Assembly: GCF_014127485.1 (NCBI RefSeq)
Contig: NZ_CP059903.1
Location: 744,001-808,000, forward strand
Source of the DNA: Nocardioides dongkuii
GTDB lineage: Bacteria > Actinomycetota > Actinomycetes > Propionibacteriales > Nocardioidaceae
DNA: 64,000 nt
Direction: 5' to 3'
Part shown: positions 42,001 through 50,556 of the stretch, piece by piece
How the letters are laid out: each line of letters opens with the position of its first letter
Position numbering within the stretch: the stretch's first letter is position 1
Notes under the pieces: model-generated
Database searches by the model: none
What the model was told of the DNA's origin: nothing
What the model saw: the letters and a program-made list of their open reading frames with translations, nothing else
Program-made: the position numbers and the translations under genes

Positions 42001-42463
42001 GCACCGTCAGCGCCGGCAGCACCCCGGCCAGCACCAGCGTCGGCAGGTAGCGGGTGAGGTACGGCTCGACCGCCGCGACCCCGCGGGTGGCGAGCAGCCC
42101 GAGCTCGCCGGTGCGGTGCTCGGCGAGGCTGACGGCGTCCAGGTCGAGCGCGCGCTGGAGGACCGTACGGCGCAGGTGGGTGGCCACCTGGCCCGCGGCC
42201 CGGGACGCCGCGGCGTCGACCACGGCGCTGAGCAGCCCGCGCCCGACGGTGACGGCGAGCAGGGCCAGTGCCGGCCCGGCCCAGCCGTCGGCGGAGAGGT
42301 CGGCCCGCCAGCCGCCGGTCACCAGGCGGGTGACCAGCGTGGCCAGGGCGAAGGCCTGCGCCACCAGCAGCACGCCGGCGAGCAGGTTGCCCACCACCAC
42401 CACGGCCAGGGAGACCCGGGCGGGTCGCAGGTGGGGGAGGACTCGGGGGTCGAGGGGCTTCAC
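39041..42463 (-). CDS. cydDC: Fused CydDC ABC transporter for cytochrome bd assembly
   Basis: 1140-aa chain holding two complete ABC exporter halves, CydD then CydC. This transporter moves thiols (and, in recent work, heme) and is needed for cytochrome bd maturation. First half: membrane domain then GPSGCGKST, LSAGQRAR and FVLLDEPTAHLD. Second half: GPSGSGKST, VSGGERAR and VLVLDEPTAHLD; both Walker B sites keep Glu. The halves are joined by a Pro/Ala/Gly-rich linker around residue 545-590. Fusion is common in actinobacteria. GTG 42463 is 53 nt after cydB, and the gene is followed by the flhA promoter. Confidence 0.93.
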   Translation of the reverse strand: MKPLDPRVLPHLRPARVSLAVVVVGNLLAGVLLVAQAFALATLVTRLVTGGWRADLSADGWAGPALALLAVTVGRGLLSAVVDAAASRAAGQVATHLRRTVLQRALDLDAVSLAEHRTGELGLLATRGVAAVEPYLTRYLPTLVLAGVLPALTVLAIATQDWLSALVVVLTLPLVPVFAVLIGMSTRDRADREWRILSQLSGHFVDVVRGLPTLVAHRRARAQAPRIRAITDRYRRANGDVLKLAFASSAALELIATISVALVAVLVGLRLAADGMELQTALTVLLLAPEAYWPLRRVGAEFHAAAEGSATFEAIHDLTAQPLPAAGTEPAPLAPAPLRIDHLSIRWPGRDRPALEGLDVGIPARGLTVVTGPSGCGKSTLLAALMREVPITGGLVRVGGVDLTSLDPDSWRSRVAHVAQRPWLTDGTLADNVRLGRPDADDAAVIGALSRVDLTEVVDALPLGIHTPLGEDGAGLSAGQRARLALARVIVSERPFVLLDEPTAHLDPATEEVLLRTLRDLARDRCVLAVAHSQALVDAADTVVALTAAGMAAGMAAEPVAPRVAPGDAGAPPRAREATPGTPEAPGPSAGSPDPAPSHPRARLALATLLGVLASTSGIALTATAGWLIVRAAEHPPVLMLMVAIVGVRTFGLARPALRYAERLTSHDVALRELAERRASVYDALVPLVPGRLGRHRGDLLASVVDDVDALLDDQLRVRMPLVTWVGAGAVTTLVATWFLPAAGLVTAALVLLTGMLSWATARYGTARHAAEQVAARAELSRRSLSLLTDARNLVQWQAGARAVDHVQQAGAALARAADRTTLWLVLARAWPMLAAGIGMVTMAAVGGSALREGTVSGPVVALLVLLPLALVDVLGPVADAGALQVSTRAAARRLDELTALPPAVADPADPLPLPCPLSPADAAVRLAEVTAAWADRDVLDPISLDLPPGRRIGLVGPSGSGKSTLAAVLVRFLDPTAGSYRLAGLDVRSLAADDVRGVVGLLDDDPYLFGSTLVENVRLAAPAAGDDQVEAALRAARLGDWLDALPQGLQTRLGDGGAAVSGGERARIGLARMLLADHRVLVLDEPTAHLDTRTARAVADELLAVTSDRTVVWITHGTVGLDRMDEIVRLGQEEPARVP

Positions 42464-42516
42464 TCAGCGGTCCTGGTTCGTCGGTGTTCGGTCTGGTTCT
42501 CGCGCCGCCGTCGTGA

Positions 42517-43536
42517 TCACGTCCCGCTGGCGGCCAGCTCGGCGGTCGGGATGTGGTGGACGGAGATGCGCTTGCGGAACACCCAGTAGGTCCAGGCCTG
42601 GTAGCCCAGCACGATCGGGGTGAAGATCGCCGCGACCCAGGTCATCACCGTCAGCGTGTACGCCGTCGCGGCCGCGTTCGTGGTGGTGAGCGAGAACGCG
42701 GCGTCGGTCGTCGAGGGCATCACGTCGGGGAACAGGGCGAGGAACAGGCCGGTGACCGCGAGCCCGATGGTGACGAAGGTCCCGAGGAAGGCCCAGCCCT
42801 CCCGGCCGGCCCTCGCGGAGAGGATGCCAGCGACCAGCGCCAGCGCCGCCAGCACGAAGACGACGGCCGAGGCCGGGGTGCCGGTCCGCTCCTGGGTCCA
42901 GGCCAGGAAGACCACCGCGGCGACGGCGGCGCCGACGCCGAGCCGGACCGCGAGGGCGCGGGCCCGGTGCCGGATGTCGCCGTCGGTCTTGAGGGCCACG
43001 AACATCGCGCCGTGGGTCAGGAAGAGCAGCAGGGTGACCAAGCCGCCGAGCAGGCCGTAGGGGTTCAGCAGGGTGAACAGGGAGCCGGTGAACTCCTTGT
43101 CGGCGTCGATCGGGACGCCGCCGACGATGTTGGCGAACGCCACGCCCCAGAGCACGGCCGGCAGGAAGGAGCCGACGATGATCGCGGCGTCCCAGCGCGA
43201 CTGCCACCGGCGCTCCGGGCGCTTGTGGCGGTACTCGAAGCCCAGGTTGCGCACGATCAGCGCCAGCAGGATCAGCAGGAGGGGCAGGTAGAACCCGCTG
43301 AAGAGCGTGGCGTACCACTCCGGGAACGCCGCGAACGTGGCACCGCCGGCGACCAGCACCCAGACCTCGTTGCCGTCCCAGACCGGGCCGATGGTGTTGA
43401 TCATGACGCGGCGCTCGGTGTCGTCCTCGGCCAGCACCGGCAGCAGCATGCCGACGCCGAAGTCGAAGCCCTCGAGGGTGAAGTAGCCGACCCAAAGGAC
43501 GGTGATGAGGATGAACCAGACAGTGGTGAGTTCCAT
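42517..43536 (-). CDS. cydB: Cytochrome bd oxidase subunit II
   Basis: 339-aa membrane subunit of the bd-type quinol oxidase, which partners CydA in reducing oxygen to water under low oxygen. The N-terminus ELTTVWFILITVLWVGYFTL then EGFDFGVGMLLPVLAEDD is typical, with about eight to nine membrane helices. GGAGG precedes the ATG at 43536. It lies 11 nt after cydA and is therefore co-transcribed with it. Confidence 0.96.
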   Translation of the reverse strand: MELTTVWFILITVLWVGYFTLEGFDFGVGMLLPVLAEDDTERRVMINTIGPVWDGNEVWVLVAGGATFAAFPEWYATLFSGFYLPLLLILLALIVRNLGFEYRHKRPERRWQSRWDAAIIVGSFLPAVLWGVAFANIVGGVPIDADKEFTGSLFTLLNPYGLLGGLVTLLLFLTHGAMFVALKTDGDIRHRARALAVRLGVGAAVAAVVFLAWTQERTGTPASAVVFVLAALALVAGILSARAGREGWAFLGTFVTIGLAVTGLFLALFPDVMPSTTDAAFSLTTTNAAATAYTLTVMTWVAAIFTPIVLGYQAWTYWVFRKRISVHHIPTAELAASGT

Positions 43537-43547
43537 GGGGGTCCTCC

Positions 43548-44996
43548 TCAGTAGGCGAAGGTCAGGGGAGCGTCGTCGTCGGCCGGGGTGTTGCCGGGGT
43601 CCGGCGGCTCCTGGAACGCGGGGGCGCCCGCCCTGACGTACTTGAGGGTGAGCCCGATCTCGATCACCGCGAGCACCGCGTACACCAGGGTCAGCGAGAG
43701 CAGCGAGATCCAGGCCTCGGTGGTGCTGACGCCGGGGGAGACGGCGTTGCCCACGGTCATCAGGCCGTAGACCACCCACGGCTGGCGGCCCAGCTCGGTG
43801 AACAGCCAGCCCCAGGAGTTGGCGAAGACCACGGCGAGCGGGAGCACGACCGCGAGCCTGGCCCACCACACGCTGGTGGGGACCCGACCCTTGCGGGTCG
43901 CCCACAGGACCAGCGCGGCGCCGGCGGCGGCCAGGACGCCCAGGCCGATCATGAACCGGAAGCTCCAGTACGTCACCGGGACCACCGGGACGTAGTCGCC
44001 GGCGTGGTAGTACGCCTCACCCGGGTCCTGGCCGTACTCCTCGGCGTACTCCTCGCGCAGCTCGTTGATGCCCTGGACCTCGCCGTCGAAGCTCCCGGTG
44101 CCCAGGTAGCTGAGCAGGCAGGGGACGGTCAGCGCGAACTTCTCCTCCTTGCCGTCGGGCGTGCCCAAGGTGAAGACCGAGAACGGAGCGCAGGTCTCGG
44201 CGGTCTCGTAGAGCCCCTCGGCGGCGGCCATCTTCATCGGCTGGACCTCGGTCATCACCTTGCCCTGCAGGTCGCCGGTGAGGGCGACGCCGAGGCCGGC
44301 GACCAGGGTGACCAGCGCACCCGCGCGGATGCCGATCCGGTACATCGGGCGGTCGCCCTCGGCGGTCGAGCGGCGCAGGTAGAGCCAGGCGCTGACGCCG
44401 AGCACGAACGCGCCACCGGTCATGTACGCCGCGGTCATCACGTGCGGGAACGTGACCAGCTGGACCTTGTTGACCATCACCGCCCAGAAGTCGACCAGCT
44501 CGGCGCGGCCGTTCTCGGCGCTGTACTCGTAGCCCACCGGGTTCTGCATCCAGGAGTTGGCGGCCAGGATGAAGTACGCCGAGAAGACAGTGCCGAGGTG
44601 GGCCAGCCACATGGTGGCCGCGTGCAGGCCGCGGGGGAGCTTGTCCCAGCCGAAGATCCACAGGCCGAGGAACGTGGACTCCAGGAAGAAGGCCAGCAGC
44701 CCCTCGATGGCCAGCGGCGCCCCGAAGATGTCACCGACGAAGCGGCTGTAGCCGGACCAGTTCATGCCGAACTGGAACTCCTGGACGATGCCGGTCACCA
44801 GGCCGAGGGCGAAGTTGATCAGGAACAGCGTCCCGAAGAACTTGGTCAGCCGGAGGTACTCGGGCCTCTTCTTGAACACCCACAGCGTCTCGAAGGAAGC
44901 GACGATGGCCGAGAGGCCGATCGTGATCGGGACGAAGAGGAAGTGGTAGACGGTGATGATGCCGAACTGCCAACGGGCAATCTCGAGAACGTCCAA
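43548..44996 (-). CDS. cydA: Cytochrome bd oxidase subunit I
   Basis: 482-aa catalytic subunit with hemes b558, b595 and d. Conserved ligands are visible: H18 (heme in the di-heme site), H185 (VTFPHVMTAAYM) and M349 (SFRFMIGLG), plus the acidic pair E99 and E107 in EGLLAFFLES. The Q-loop is short to intermediate. Start TTG 44996 gives MDVLEIARWQFG, the normal beginning of actinobacterial CydA; no good Shine-Dalgarno sequence is visible, so the start is slightly uncertain. A 24-bp dyad lies about 55 bp upstream. The gene begins a cydA-cydB-cydDC operon inside the flagellar cluster. Confidence 0.95.
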   Translation of the reverse strand: MDVLEIARWQFGIITVYHFLFVPITIGLSAIVASFETLWVFKKRPEYLRLTKFFGTLFLINFALGLVTGIVQEFQFGMNWSGYSRFVGDIFGAPLAIEGLLAFFLESTFLGLWIFGWDKLPRGLHAATMWLAHLGTVFSAYFILAANSWMQNPVGYEYSAENGRAELVDFWAVMVNKVQLVTFPHVMTAAYMTGGAFVLGVSAWLYLRRSTAEGDRPMYRIGIRAGALVTLVAGLGVALTGDLQGKVMTEVQPMKMAAAEGLYETAETCAPFSVFTLGTPDGKEEKFALTVPCLLSYLGTGSFDGEVQGINELREEYAEEYGQDPGEAYYHAGDYVPVVPVTYWSFRFMIGLGVLAAAGAALVLWATRKGRVPTSVWWARLAVVLPLAVVFANSWGWLFTELGRQPWVVYGLMTVGNAVSPGVSTTEAWISLLSLTLVYAVLAVIEIGLTLKYVRAGAPAFQEPPDPGNTPADDDAPLTFAY

Positions 44997-45050
44997 GGAA
45001 GCGTCTGCTTTCAGTGCGGTGCGGGGCCTGGTGGGGGGCGCGCGTGTGGG

Positions 45051-45074
45051 ATCTCTACGGAACGTCGTGGAGAT
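45051..45074. promoter_or_regulatory. 24-bp dyad, candidate operator upstream of cydA
   Basis: ATCTCTACG (45051-45059) and CGTGGAGAT (45066-45074) are inverted with one mismatch around a 6-bp centre, about 55-78 bp before the cydA start. The symmetry and place suit a dimeric repressor or activator. It does not match the Rex consensus (TGTGAAC...GTTCACA) that controls cyd genes in some actinobacteria. Confidence 0.5.
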
Positions 45075-45135
45075 TACGAGCGGGCGCCGTCGTCCGGCAG
45101 AGTCGCGCGACCTGCACGCCGCAGGACGAACGTCC

Positions 45136-45159
45136 CGACGGCGGAGAGGGTCGCCGTCG
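45136..45159 (-). terminator. Terminator-like hairpin after flhB
   Basis: CGACGGCG (45136-45143) and CGCCGTCG (45152-45159) form a perfect 8-bp stem with an 8-nt loop, 16 nt downstream of the flhB stop on the - strand. It would separate the flagellar transcript from the cyd operon. Confidence 0.5.
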
Positions 45160-45175
45160 CGTCGACGAGCCGCGT

Positions 45176-46327
45176 CTAGACGGGCGCCTGCGCGGACGTG
45201 TCCATCCCCGCTCCCCGGCGCCGTCGTCCCGCGACCGGGACCGCAGGCAGGTCGGCCTCGGTGCGGGGGCTCACGTGCTGCCCGCCGCGCCGCCCGGAGC
45301 CGCGGCGGCTGATCACGAACGCCAGCACCTGGGCGACCGCCGCGAACAGCTCCGCGGGGATCTCCCGGCCGACCTCGGTGGAGGAGTACAGAGCGCGGGC
45401 GAGCGGTACGTCGCGCACCAGCGGCACCTCGTGCTCGACCGCCCGCTCGCGGATGGCCGCCGCGATCGCGCCCGCCCCGCGGGCCACGACGACCGGCGCG
45501 CCGCGCTCGGCCTGGTAGCGCAGCGCGACCGCGACGTGGGTCGGGTTCACGAGCACGACGTCGGCGGTCGGGACGTCGGCCATCATCCGGTTGCGGGCGG
45601 CGGCGAGCTGGCGGGACCGGATGGCGCTCTTGACCAGCGGGTCGCCCTCCGTCTGCTTGTGCTCCTGCTTGATGTCGTCCTTGCTCATCCGGGTCTGCTT
45701 GCCGGTGCGGTGCCGCTGGTAGGCGTAGTCGGCGGCGGCCATCACCAGGCCCGCCACCGCGACGCTGCGCAGCAGCCCGAGCGCGTGGTCGCTGACCGCG
45801 GCCAGGACCGTGTCGACCGGCACCATCCCCCCGAGCAGCGGCATCATCGCGCGGATCGCGGACCACACGAACGCGGCGACGACCGAGCACTTGATGAGCA
45901 TCTTGGTGCCCTCCCAGAGGGCCTGCGGACCGAAGATCCGCTTGGCGCCCGAGATCGGGTTGAGCTTGGAGAACGTCGGCTTCACCGCCTTGGTGGCCAG
46001 GTAGAAGCCACCCTGCGCGACGGTGCCGGCGACGCTGACCAGCGCGATCCCGCAGGAGAGGACCAGCACGGCGACGAACGCGTGCAGCGCGCCCTCGCGC
46101 AGCAGCCGGGTCGCGGTGGCGACCGTGGGGTCCTCGGTGCCGCGCAGGCTGGCGAGCACGATCTCGCGCAGCGCACCGAGCTCGTGGCCGACCATCATCG
46201 GCATCGTCAGGGCGGCGAGCATCATGGCCGACCAGGCGCCCAGCTCCTGGGTGCGCGCGACCTGGCCCTCCTTGCGCGACTCCTTCCGCTTCTTCGCGGT
46301 GGGCTTCTCGGTCTTCTCCCCGCTCAC
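45176..46327 (-). CDS. flhB: Flagellar biosynthesis protein FlhB
   Basis: 383-aa export-gate protein that switches substrate class from rod/hook to filament proteins. Four membrane helices (about residues 33-200) lead to the cytoplasmic domain with the self-cleavage motif NPTH at 261-264, so switching by autocleavage is expected. The N-terminal EKTEKPTAKKRKESRKEGQV and the linker KDDIKQEHKQTEGDP are typical. The C-terminus has a basic extension rich in Arg and Gly. GTG 46327 starts 3 nt after fliR; the next downstream flagellar gene, flhA, lies beyond the cyd operon. Confidence 0.97.
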   Translation of the reverse strand: MSGEKTEKPTAKKRKESRKEGQVARTQELGAWSAMMLAALTMPMMVGHELGALREIVLASLRGTEDPTVATATRLLREGALHAFVAVLVLSCGIALVSVAGTVAQGGFYLATKAVKPTFSKLNPISGAKRIFGPQALWEGTKMLIKCSVVAAFVWSAIRAMMPLLGGMVPVDTVLAAVSDHALGLLRSVAVAGLVMAAADYAYQRHRTGKQTRMSKDDIKQEHKQTEGDPLVKSAIRSRQLAAARNRMMADVPTADVVLVNPTHVAVALRYQAERGAPVVVARGAGAIAAAIRERAVEHEVPLVRDVPLARALYSSTEVGREIPAELFAAVAQVLAFVISRRGSGRRGGQHVSPRTEADLPAVPVAGRRRRGAGMDTSAQAPV

Positions 46328-46330
46328 GGC

Positions 46331-47098
46331 TCACCCCCCGCCCGCGAGGGAGGCCATGACCTCCATGGACAGCTCGGTGAGCGTGCGCACCACGCCGGGG
46401 AGCACCGGGAAGGACAGGCCGACCAGCAGCAGCGTCAGCCCGATCTTGACCGGGAACATCACGTTGATCGCGTTCAGCTGCGGGGCCACCTTGGTCATCA
46501 GCGCCAGGCCGAGGTCGGCGATGAAGAGCACCGCGATCAGCGGCAGCGCGATCTGGACGGCGGTGACGAAGAAGACCTGGAAGGCCCGCAGCAGCAGGTC
46601 GGGGCCGTGGTCGACGTCCGGCGTCGCGCCGACCGGGAGCAGCTTGAAGGTGCTCAGCAGCCCGCCGATGACGAGCAGGTGGCCGCCGGTGGCGAAGAGG
46701 AGCATGGTCGCGAGCATCTGGTGGAACTTGCCGAACACCGTGGTCATGTTCATCGCCAGCGGGTCGAAGCCCTGCGCGAGGGCGAAGCCGCCGAAGACGT
46801 CGACGAGGCTGCCGGCCGCGGCGATCGCACTGAACAGCACCGAGGTGAGGAAGCCCATCGCCAGCCCGATCAGGGCCTGGGTGACCACGGTCACGACCAG
46901 GCCCACGGTGTCCACCGGGATCGTCGCGTCGGCCATCGCCGGCGCGACGGCCAGGGCCAGCCCCAGGCTCAGCACGACCTTGGCCATCGCCGGGACCGAG
47001 CGGGAGGAAAACGGCGGCACGACGGCCATCCACGCCACGATGCGCACCGAGGCGAGGAGGAACGCGAGCACCGGCTCGCCGGCCACCGTGATGGTCAT
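46331..47098 (-). CDS. fliR: Flagellar biosynthetic protein FliR
   Basis: 255-aa hydrophobic component of the FliPQR export gate, with about six membrane helices and the family pattern GFLTSVLFSAIAAAGSLVDV then GGFALAQGFDPLAM and VKIGLTLLLVGLSFPVLP. It assembles with FliP and FliQ into the helical pore through which rod, hook and filament subunits pass. ATG 47098; it lies 1 nt after fliQ and 3 nt before flhB, in the usual gene order. Confidence 0.96.
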   Translation of the reverse strand: MTITVAGEPVLAFLLASVRIVAWMAVVPPFSSRSVPAMAKVVLSLGLALAVAPAMADATIPVDTVGLVVTVVTQALIGLAMGFLTSVLFSAIAAAGSLVDVFGGFALAQGFDPLAMNMTTVFGKFHQMLATMLLFATGGHLLVIGGLLSTFKLLPVGATPDVDHGPDLLLRAFQVFFVTAVQIALPLIAVLFIADLGLALMTKVAPQLNAINVMFPVKIGLTLLLVGLSFPVLPGVVRTLTELSMEVMASLAGGG

Positions 47099-47099
47099 G

Positions 47100-47369
47100 T
47101 CAGCCCAGCAGGGTCGGGATGCGCTCGAAGAGCTGCTCGGTGAAGGTGATCAGGGTGTGCAGCATCCAGTTGCCGCTGACGACGATGGCGACGCCGACGG
47201 CGACCACCTTGGGGACGAACGCCAGCGTGAACTCCTGGATCTGGGTCATCGACTGGAACAGCGAGACCAGGAAGCCGACGGCCAGCGCGGTGACCAGGAT
47301 CGGTGCGGAGAGCTTGAGCGAGACCACCATGGTCTCCATCGCGATCGCGATGATGTCGGTGTCGGTCAC
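47100..47369 (-). CDS. fliQ: Flagellar biosynthetic protein FliQ
   Basis: 89-aa protein with two membrane helices, matching the standard FliQ length. Pattern: MTDTDIIAIAMETMVV, then SAPILVTALAVGFLVSLFQS and the conserved TQIQEFTLAFVPKVVAV loop. Four copies pack on the FliP5-FliR1 core of the export gate. Located between fliP and fliR with short gaps (9 and 1 nt). Confidence 0.96.
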   Translation of the reverse strand: MTDTDIIAIAMETMVVSLKLSAPILVTALAVGFLVSLFQSMTQIQEFTLAFVPKVVAVGVAIVVSGNWMLHTLITFTEQLFERIPTLLG

Positions 47370-47378
47370 GGCCGGTCC

Positions 47379-48233
47379 CTACTGGTAGCTCGCGACGAGG
47401 GAGGTGATGACCAGCCCCCATCCGTTGACGAGGACGAAGAGCAGGAGCTTGAACGGCAGCGACACCATCACCGGCGGCATCATCATCATGCCGAGCGCCA
47501 TCAGCGCCCCGCTCACGACGATGTCGATGACCAGGAACGGGATGAAGATGATGAAGCCGATGATGAAGGCCTGCTTCAGCTCGCTCAGGATGAACGCCGG
47601 CACCAGCGTGGACATCGCGACGTCCTCGCGGCTCTCCGGCAGGTCGCGGTCGGCGACGTTCGTGAGCAGCTCCAGCTCCTCGTCGCCGGCCTGGTGCAGC
47701 ATGAAGGTCCGCAGCGGCTCGATGCCGGAGTCCCAGGCCTCGGTGCTGGTCTTCTCGCCGTCGAGGTAGGGCTGCACGCCGATGTCGTTCATCTCCGAGA
47801 GCACCGGCGCCATGATGAAGAGGCTGAGGAACAGGGCCAGCCCCGCCAGCACCTGGTTCGGCGGCGTCTGCTGGAGGCCGAGGGCGTTCCGGGTGAGCCC
47901 GAGGACGATGAGGATCTTGGTGAAGCTGGTGCAGGTCAGCAGGATCGCGGGCAGCAGCGAGAGCAGCGTGAGGGTGATCAGCACCGTCACCGACGAGCTC
48001 GGCTTGTCGGCCAGGCCCTCGAGGTCGATGGTGACCGAGCTGTCCGAGCCGCCGGGGCCGCCGGGACCCCGCGGCCCGCCGGGCCCGTCCTCGTCGACCG
48101 CAGGCACGGAGACGGCCGCCGGGGCTGAGACCGGGGCGGCCGAGGCGGACCCGGCGGTGCCGACCAGCGCGCCCAGCGCGGGCGCGAGGACCAGCAGCAG
48201 GAGGACGGTCGCGCGCAGGACGGCCCGGGTCAC
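47379..48233 (-). CDS. fliP: Flagellar biosynthetic protein FliP
   Basis: 284-aa core protein of the export gate. An N-terminal cleavable signal (to about residue 33, ASAAP) and a low-complexity Gly/Pro segment (GPGGPRGPGGPGG) precede the conserved part: LLSLLPAILLTCTSFTKILI, the signature LGLQQTPPNQVLAGLALFLS, and near the end PFLVIDIVVSGALMALGMMM. The Gly/Pro insert is unusual but outside the conserved region. Start overlaps the fliO stop by 4 nt. Confidence 0.96.
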   Translation of the reverse strand: MTRAVLRATVLLLLVLAPALGALVGTAGSASAAPVSAPAAVSVPAVDEDGPGGPRGPGGPGGSDSSVTIDLEGLADKPSSSVTVLITLTLLSLLPAILLTCTSFTKILIVLGLTRNALGLQQTPPNQVLAGLALFLSLFIMAPVLSEMNDIGVQPYLDGEKTSTEAWDSGIEPLRTFMLHQAGDEELELLTNVADRDLPESREDVAMSTLVPAFILSELKQAFIIGFIIFIPFLVIDIVVSGALMALGMMMMPPVMVSLPFKLLLFVLVNGWGLVITSLVASYQ

Positions 48234-48790
48234 GAGGCGCGCCCGGTGACGGCGCGCGCGGCCTGCCGCCAGGTCTGGGCGGAGAGCAGGGAGCCCGCGA
48301 ACGGGCCGGAGTCGGTGGCCTGGTCGGCGCGCGGGGTCGCGGCCGGGGCGGCGGCGCGGTGCCGGCCGGCGGGCTGCGGAGCGGGTACGGCGGGGGCCGG
48401 CTCGAGCTCGGCGGCGAGGGCGGCGGCGAACGAGTCGGGGGCGGCCGGCTCGGGGGTCGGCAGCGCCACCAGGGCGCGGCGCCCGGTGGTGGACCCGCCG
48501 TCCGCGGGGGCGGCGGCGATCAGGTCGGCGGGGTCGCCGACCCCCAGGTCGGCGGGGTCGAGCTCGGCGAGCATGCGGACCTGCTGGTCGGTGGTGCCGA
48601 GCACGAGCACGCGGGAGCCGATGGTGACGACGGCGACCGACGAGCCGCGGGTCAGCGACTGCCGGTGCAGGACCTTGACCGGGGACCCAGCCCGGCCCTG
48701 GAAGCGACGCGAGCCGAGCCGGGCCAGCAGCAGCAGGAGGCCCAGGACGACGGCCAGCGACACGACCATCCGCACGGCGAGCTCGGCCAC
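48230..48790 (-). CDS. fliO: Flagellar protein FliO
   Basis: 186-aa single-pass membrane protein that assists assembly of the FliP ring. One N-terminal helix (about residues 7-25, VRMVVSLAVVLGLLLLLARL) is followed by a small FliO/MopB beta domain (KVLHRQSLTRGSSVAVVTIG, RVLVLGTTDQQVRMLAEL) and a long Ala/Pro-rich tail. The domain and the position between fliN and fliP support the call; FliO sequences diverge strongly elsewhere. Confidence 0.9.
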   Translation of the reverse strand: MAELAVRMVVSLAVVLGLLLLLARLGSRRFQGRAGSPVKVLHRQSLTRGSSVAVVTIGSRVLVLGTTDQQVRMLAELDPADLGVGDPADLIAAAPADGGSTTGRRALVALPTPEPAAPDSFAAALAAELEPAPAVPAPQPAGRHRAAAPAATPRADQATDSGPFAGSLLSAQTWRQAARAVTGRAS

Positions 48791-48793
48791 GGC

Positions 48794-49579
48794 TCAGACC
48801 GCCGCGCTCTCGTCGACGATCTCGGTGACCCGCAGGCCGAAGTCCTCGTCGACGACGACGACCTCGCCACGGGCGATGAGCCGGCCGTTGACGAGCAGGT
48901 CGGCGGGGCTGCCCGCGGCGCGGTCCAGCTCCAGCACGGTGCCGGGGGCCAGGGCGAGCAGGTCGCGCACGGTCATCCGGGTGCGCCCGAGCTCGACGGT
49001 GACCTCCATCTCGACGCCGTGCAGCATCTCGATGCCCCGGCCGCCGGCGACCGGCCGCAGCCGCGGGGTGCCGGGCAGCGCCGAGACGGGCGAGGGCGCG
49101 GTCGGGGTGGACGGCGCCGGCGTGCCGGCGGCGGTGGCCAGGGTCGCGTCGGGGACCAGGAGCGCCGCGGCGAGGGTGGACCCGAGCAGCGGGACCGCGG
49201 TGGACGGGCCGCCGAGCTCGTGCAGGACGAGCGCGAGGTCGAGCTCTCGGGCGGCGCTCGCCCGGGCACCCAGCATCGACGCGGCGGTGTCGAGGGCGGG
49301 CTGCACGGCGGAGGCGAGGTCGAGGGCGCCCATCGGGCTGGACGCCAGCGCGGCGACCAGGTCCTCGCCGACCAGGATCGCGATCCGGCCCCGCACGGCG
49401 CCGGTGAGGTCGGCGACGACCGCGCCGGCGAAGCGGCCGGTGAGCTGCTCGTCGCCCGGCTGCGCGTCGCCCGGGCGGAGCGGCTCGGCCGACGGCAGCG
49501 CGCCGGCGACGCCCTGCGCGGTGGCGGTCAGGATCGCGGACACCGGGCCGGAGGGCTCGTGTGCGGTGGGCGGGGTCAT
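48794..49579 (-). CDS. fliN: Flagellar motor switch protein FliN (long form)
   Basis: 261-aa C-ring protein. The C-terminal SpoA domain (about residues 185-258: [40 protein letters not shown]) is the FliN core that binds FliM and helps position the export ATPase. The N-terminal 150 residues are extra compared with a plain FliN and resemble the CheC-like region of FliY ([29 protein letters not shown]), though CheC active-site residues were not confirmed. The ATG at 49579 has GAGGAGAG upstream and overlaps the fliM stop. Confidence 0.92.
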   Translation of the reverse strand: MTPPTAHEPSGPVSAILTATAQGVAGALPSAEPLRPGDAQPGDEQLTGRFAGAVVADLTGAVRGRIAILVGEDLVAALASSPMGALDLASAVQPALDTAASMLGARASAARELDLALVLHELGGPSTAVPLLGSTLAAALLVPDATLATAAGTPAPSTPTAPSPVSALPGTPRLRPVAGGRGIEMLHGVEMEVTVELGRTRMTVRDLLALAPGTVLELDRAAGSPADLLVNGRLIARGEVVVVDEDFGLRVTEIVDESAAV

Positions 49580-50547
49580 GCGCTCTCCTCGGGGGTGGTG
49601 ACGATCAGGGCGGCGAGGCGGGGGCCCTGGGCCCCGGCGGTCGCGTGGGCGAAGGCGGTGTCGTCGACGGTGACGTCGAGCGGGGCGGAGGCCGGGTGGG
49701 CCAGGCGCAGGACGTCGCCGACGCCGAGGCCGGTGAGCGTGGCCGGGTCGAGGCCGGTGCTGCGGAAGCGCACGGCGACGTCGACGGGGACGTCCTGGAA
49801 CTCCCGGTGCAGGAGCTCGGCGGCCCGGTCGCGCTGGGCCCGCTCGCGGTTGGAGACGGGGGACGGCGCCGCGGCGGCGGTCAGGTGCGGGTGCAGGCCG
49901 TTGAAGGGCAGGCAGACCGTCATCGCGTGCGGGCGGTCGTCGATCCGCAGCTCGAGACGGATCACCACCACGACGTCCGCGGGGCCGGCGGCCTGCGCGA
50001 ACTGCGGGCTGTACTCGACCCCGGTGACCTGCGGGTCCAGCGCGACGATGTCGGTGAGGGAGTAGCGCATCTCGGCGAGCAGGCGGTCGACGACGCCCTT
50101 GATGATGCCGCTCTCGATCTCGGTGAGCGGCCGCCTCGGCTGGACGCCGGTGCCGGGCCCGCCGAGCATGTGGTCGATGCAGGACATCACCGCGTCCAGC
50201 GGGATGTCGAGGACGCCCTGGCCGGGGACCGGCTCGGTCGAGAACAGCGTCAGGTACGTCGTGCCGGCGAGCGAGTCGACGTACTCCGCGTAGGTGCGCT
50301 GGTCGATCCGGGTGACCGAGACCTGGCAGACGCTGCGCAGCGCGGAGGTGAAGACCGTCATCGCCTGGCGGGCGAACGCGTCGAACCCGAGCTGCAGGAT
50401 CCGCTGGTGCTCGCGGGAGAGCTGGATCGGGCGCTTGAAGTCGTAGGGAACCGGCTCGACGGCCGCGCCACGACGGCGCGACCGACCCGTCGACCCGGTG
50501 GGGCCGGGGGGGACGGTGCCGGCAGGCTCGGCGGTGGTCAGGCTCAC
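49576..50547 (-). CDS. fliM: Flagellar motor switch protein FliM
   Basis: 323-aa C-ring protein that transmits CheY-P signals to FliG. The middle domain contains the GGXG signature ([10 protein letters not shown], about residue 130), and the C-terminal SpoA domain ends the protein. A 30-residue Pro/Gly/Arg-rich N-terminus replaces the usual clear LSQXEID CheY-binding motif, which is not obvious here. GTG 50547 lies only about 8 nt downstream of the promoter -10 element, so the mRNA may be leaderless. This is the first gene of the fliM-fliN-fliO-fliP-fliQ-fliR-flhB run. Confidence 0.95.
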   Translation of the reverse strand: MSLTTAEPAGTVPPGPTGSTGRSRRRGAAVEPVPYDFKRPIQLSREHQRILQLGFDAFARQAMTVFTSALRSVCQVSVTRIDQRTYAEYVDSLAGTTYLTLFSTEPVPGQGVLDIPLDAVMSCIDHMLGGPGTGVQPRRPLTEIESGIIKGVVDRLLAEMRYSLTDIVALDPQVTGVEYSPQFAQAAGPADVVVVIRLELRIDDRPHAMTVCLPFNGLHPHLTAAAAPSPVSNRERAQRDRAAELLHREFQDVPVDVAVRFRSTGLDPATLTGLGVGDVLRLAHPASAPLDVTVDDTAFAHATAGAQGPRLAALIVTTPEESA

Positions 50548-50556
50548 GTCGAGGTT

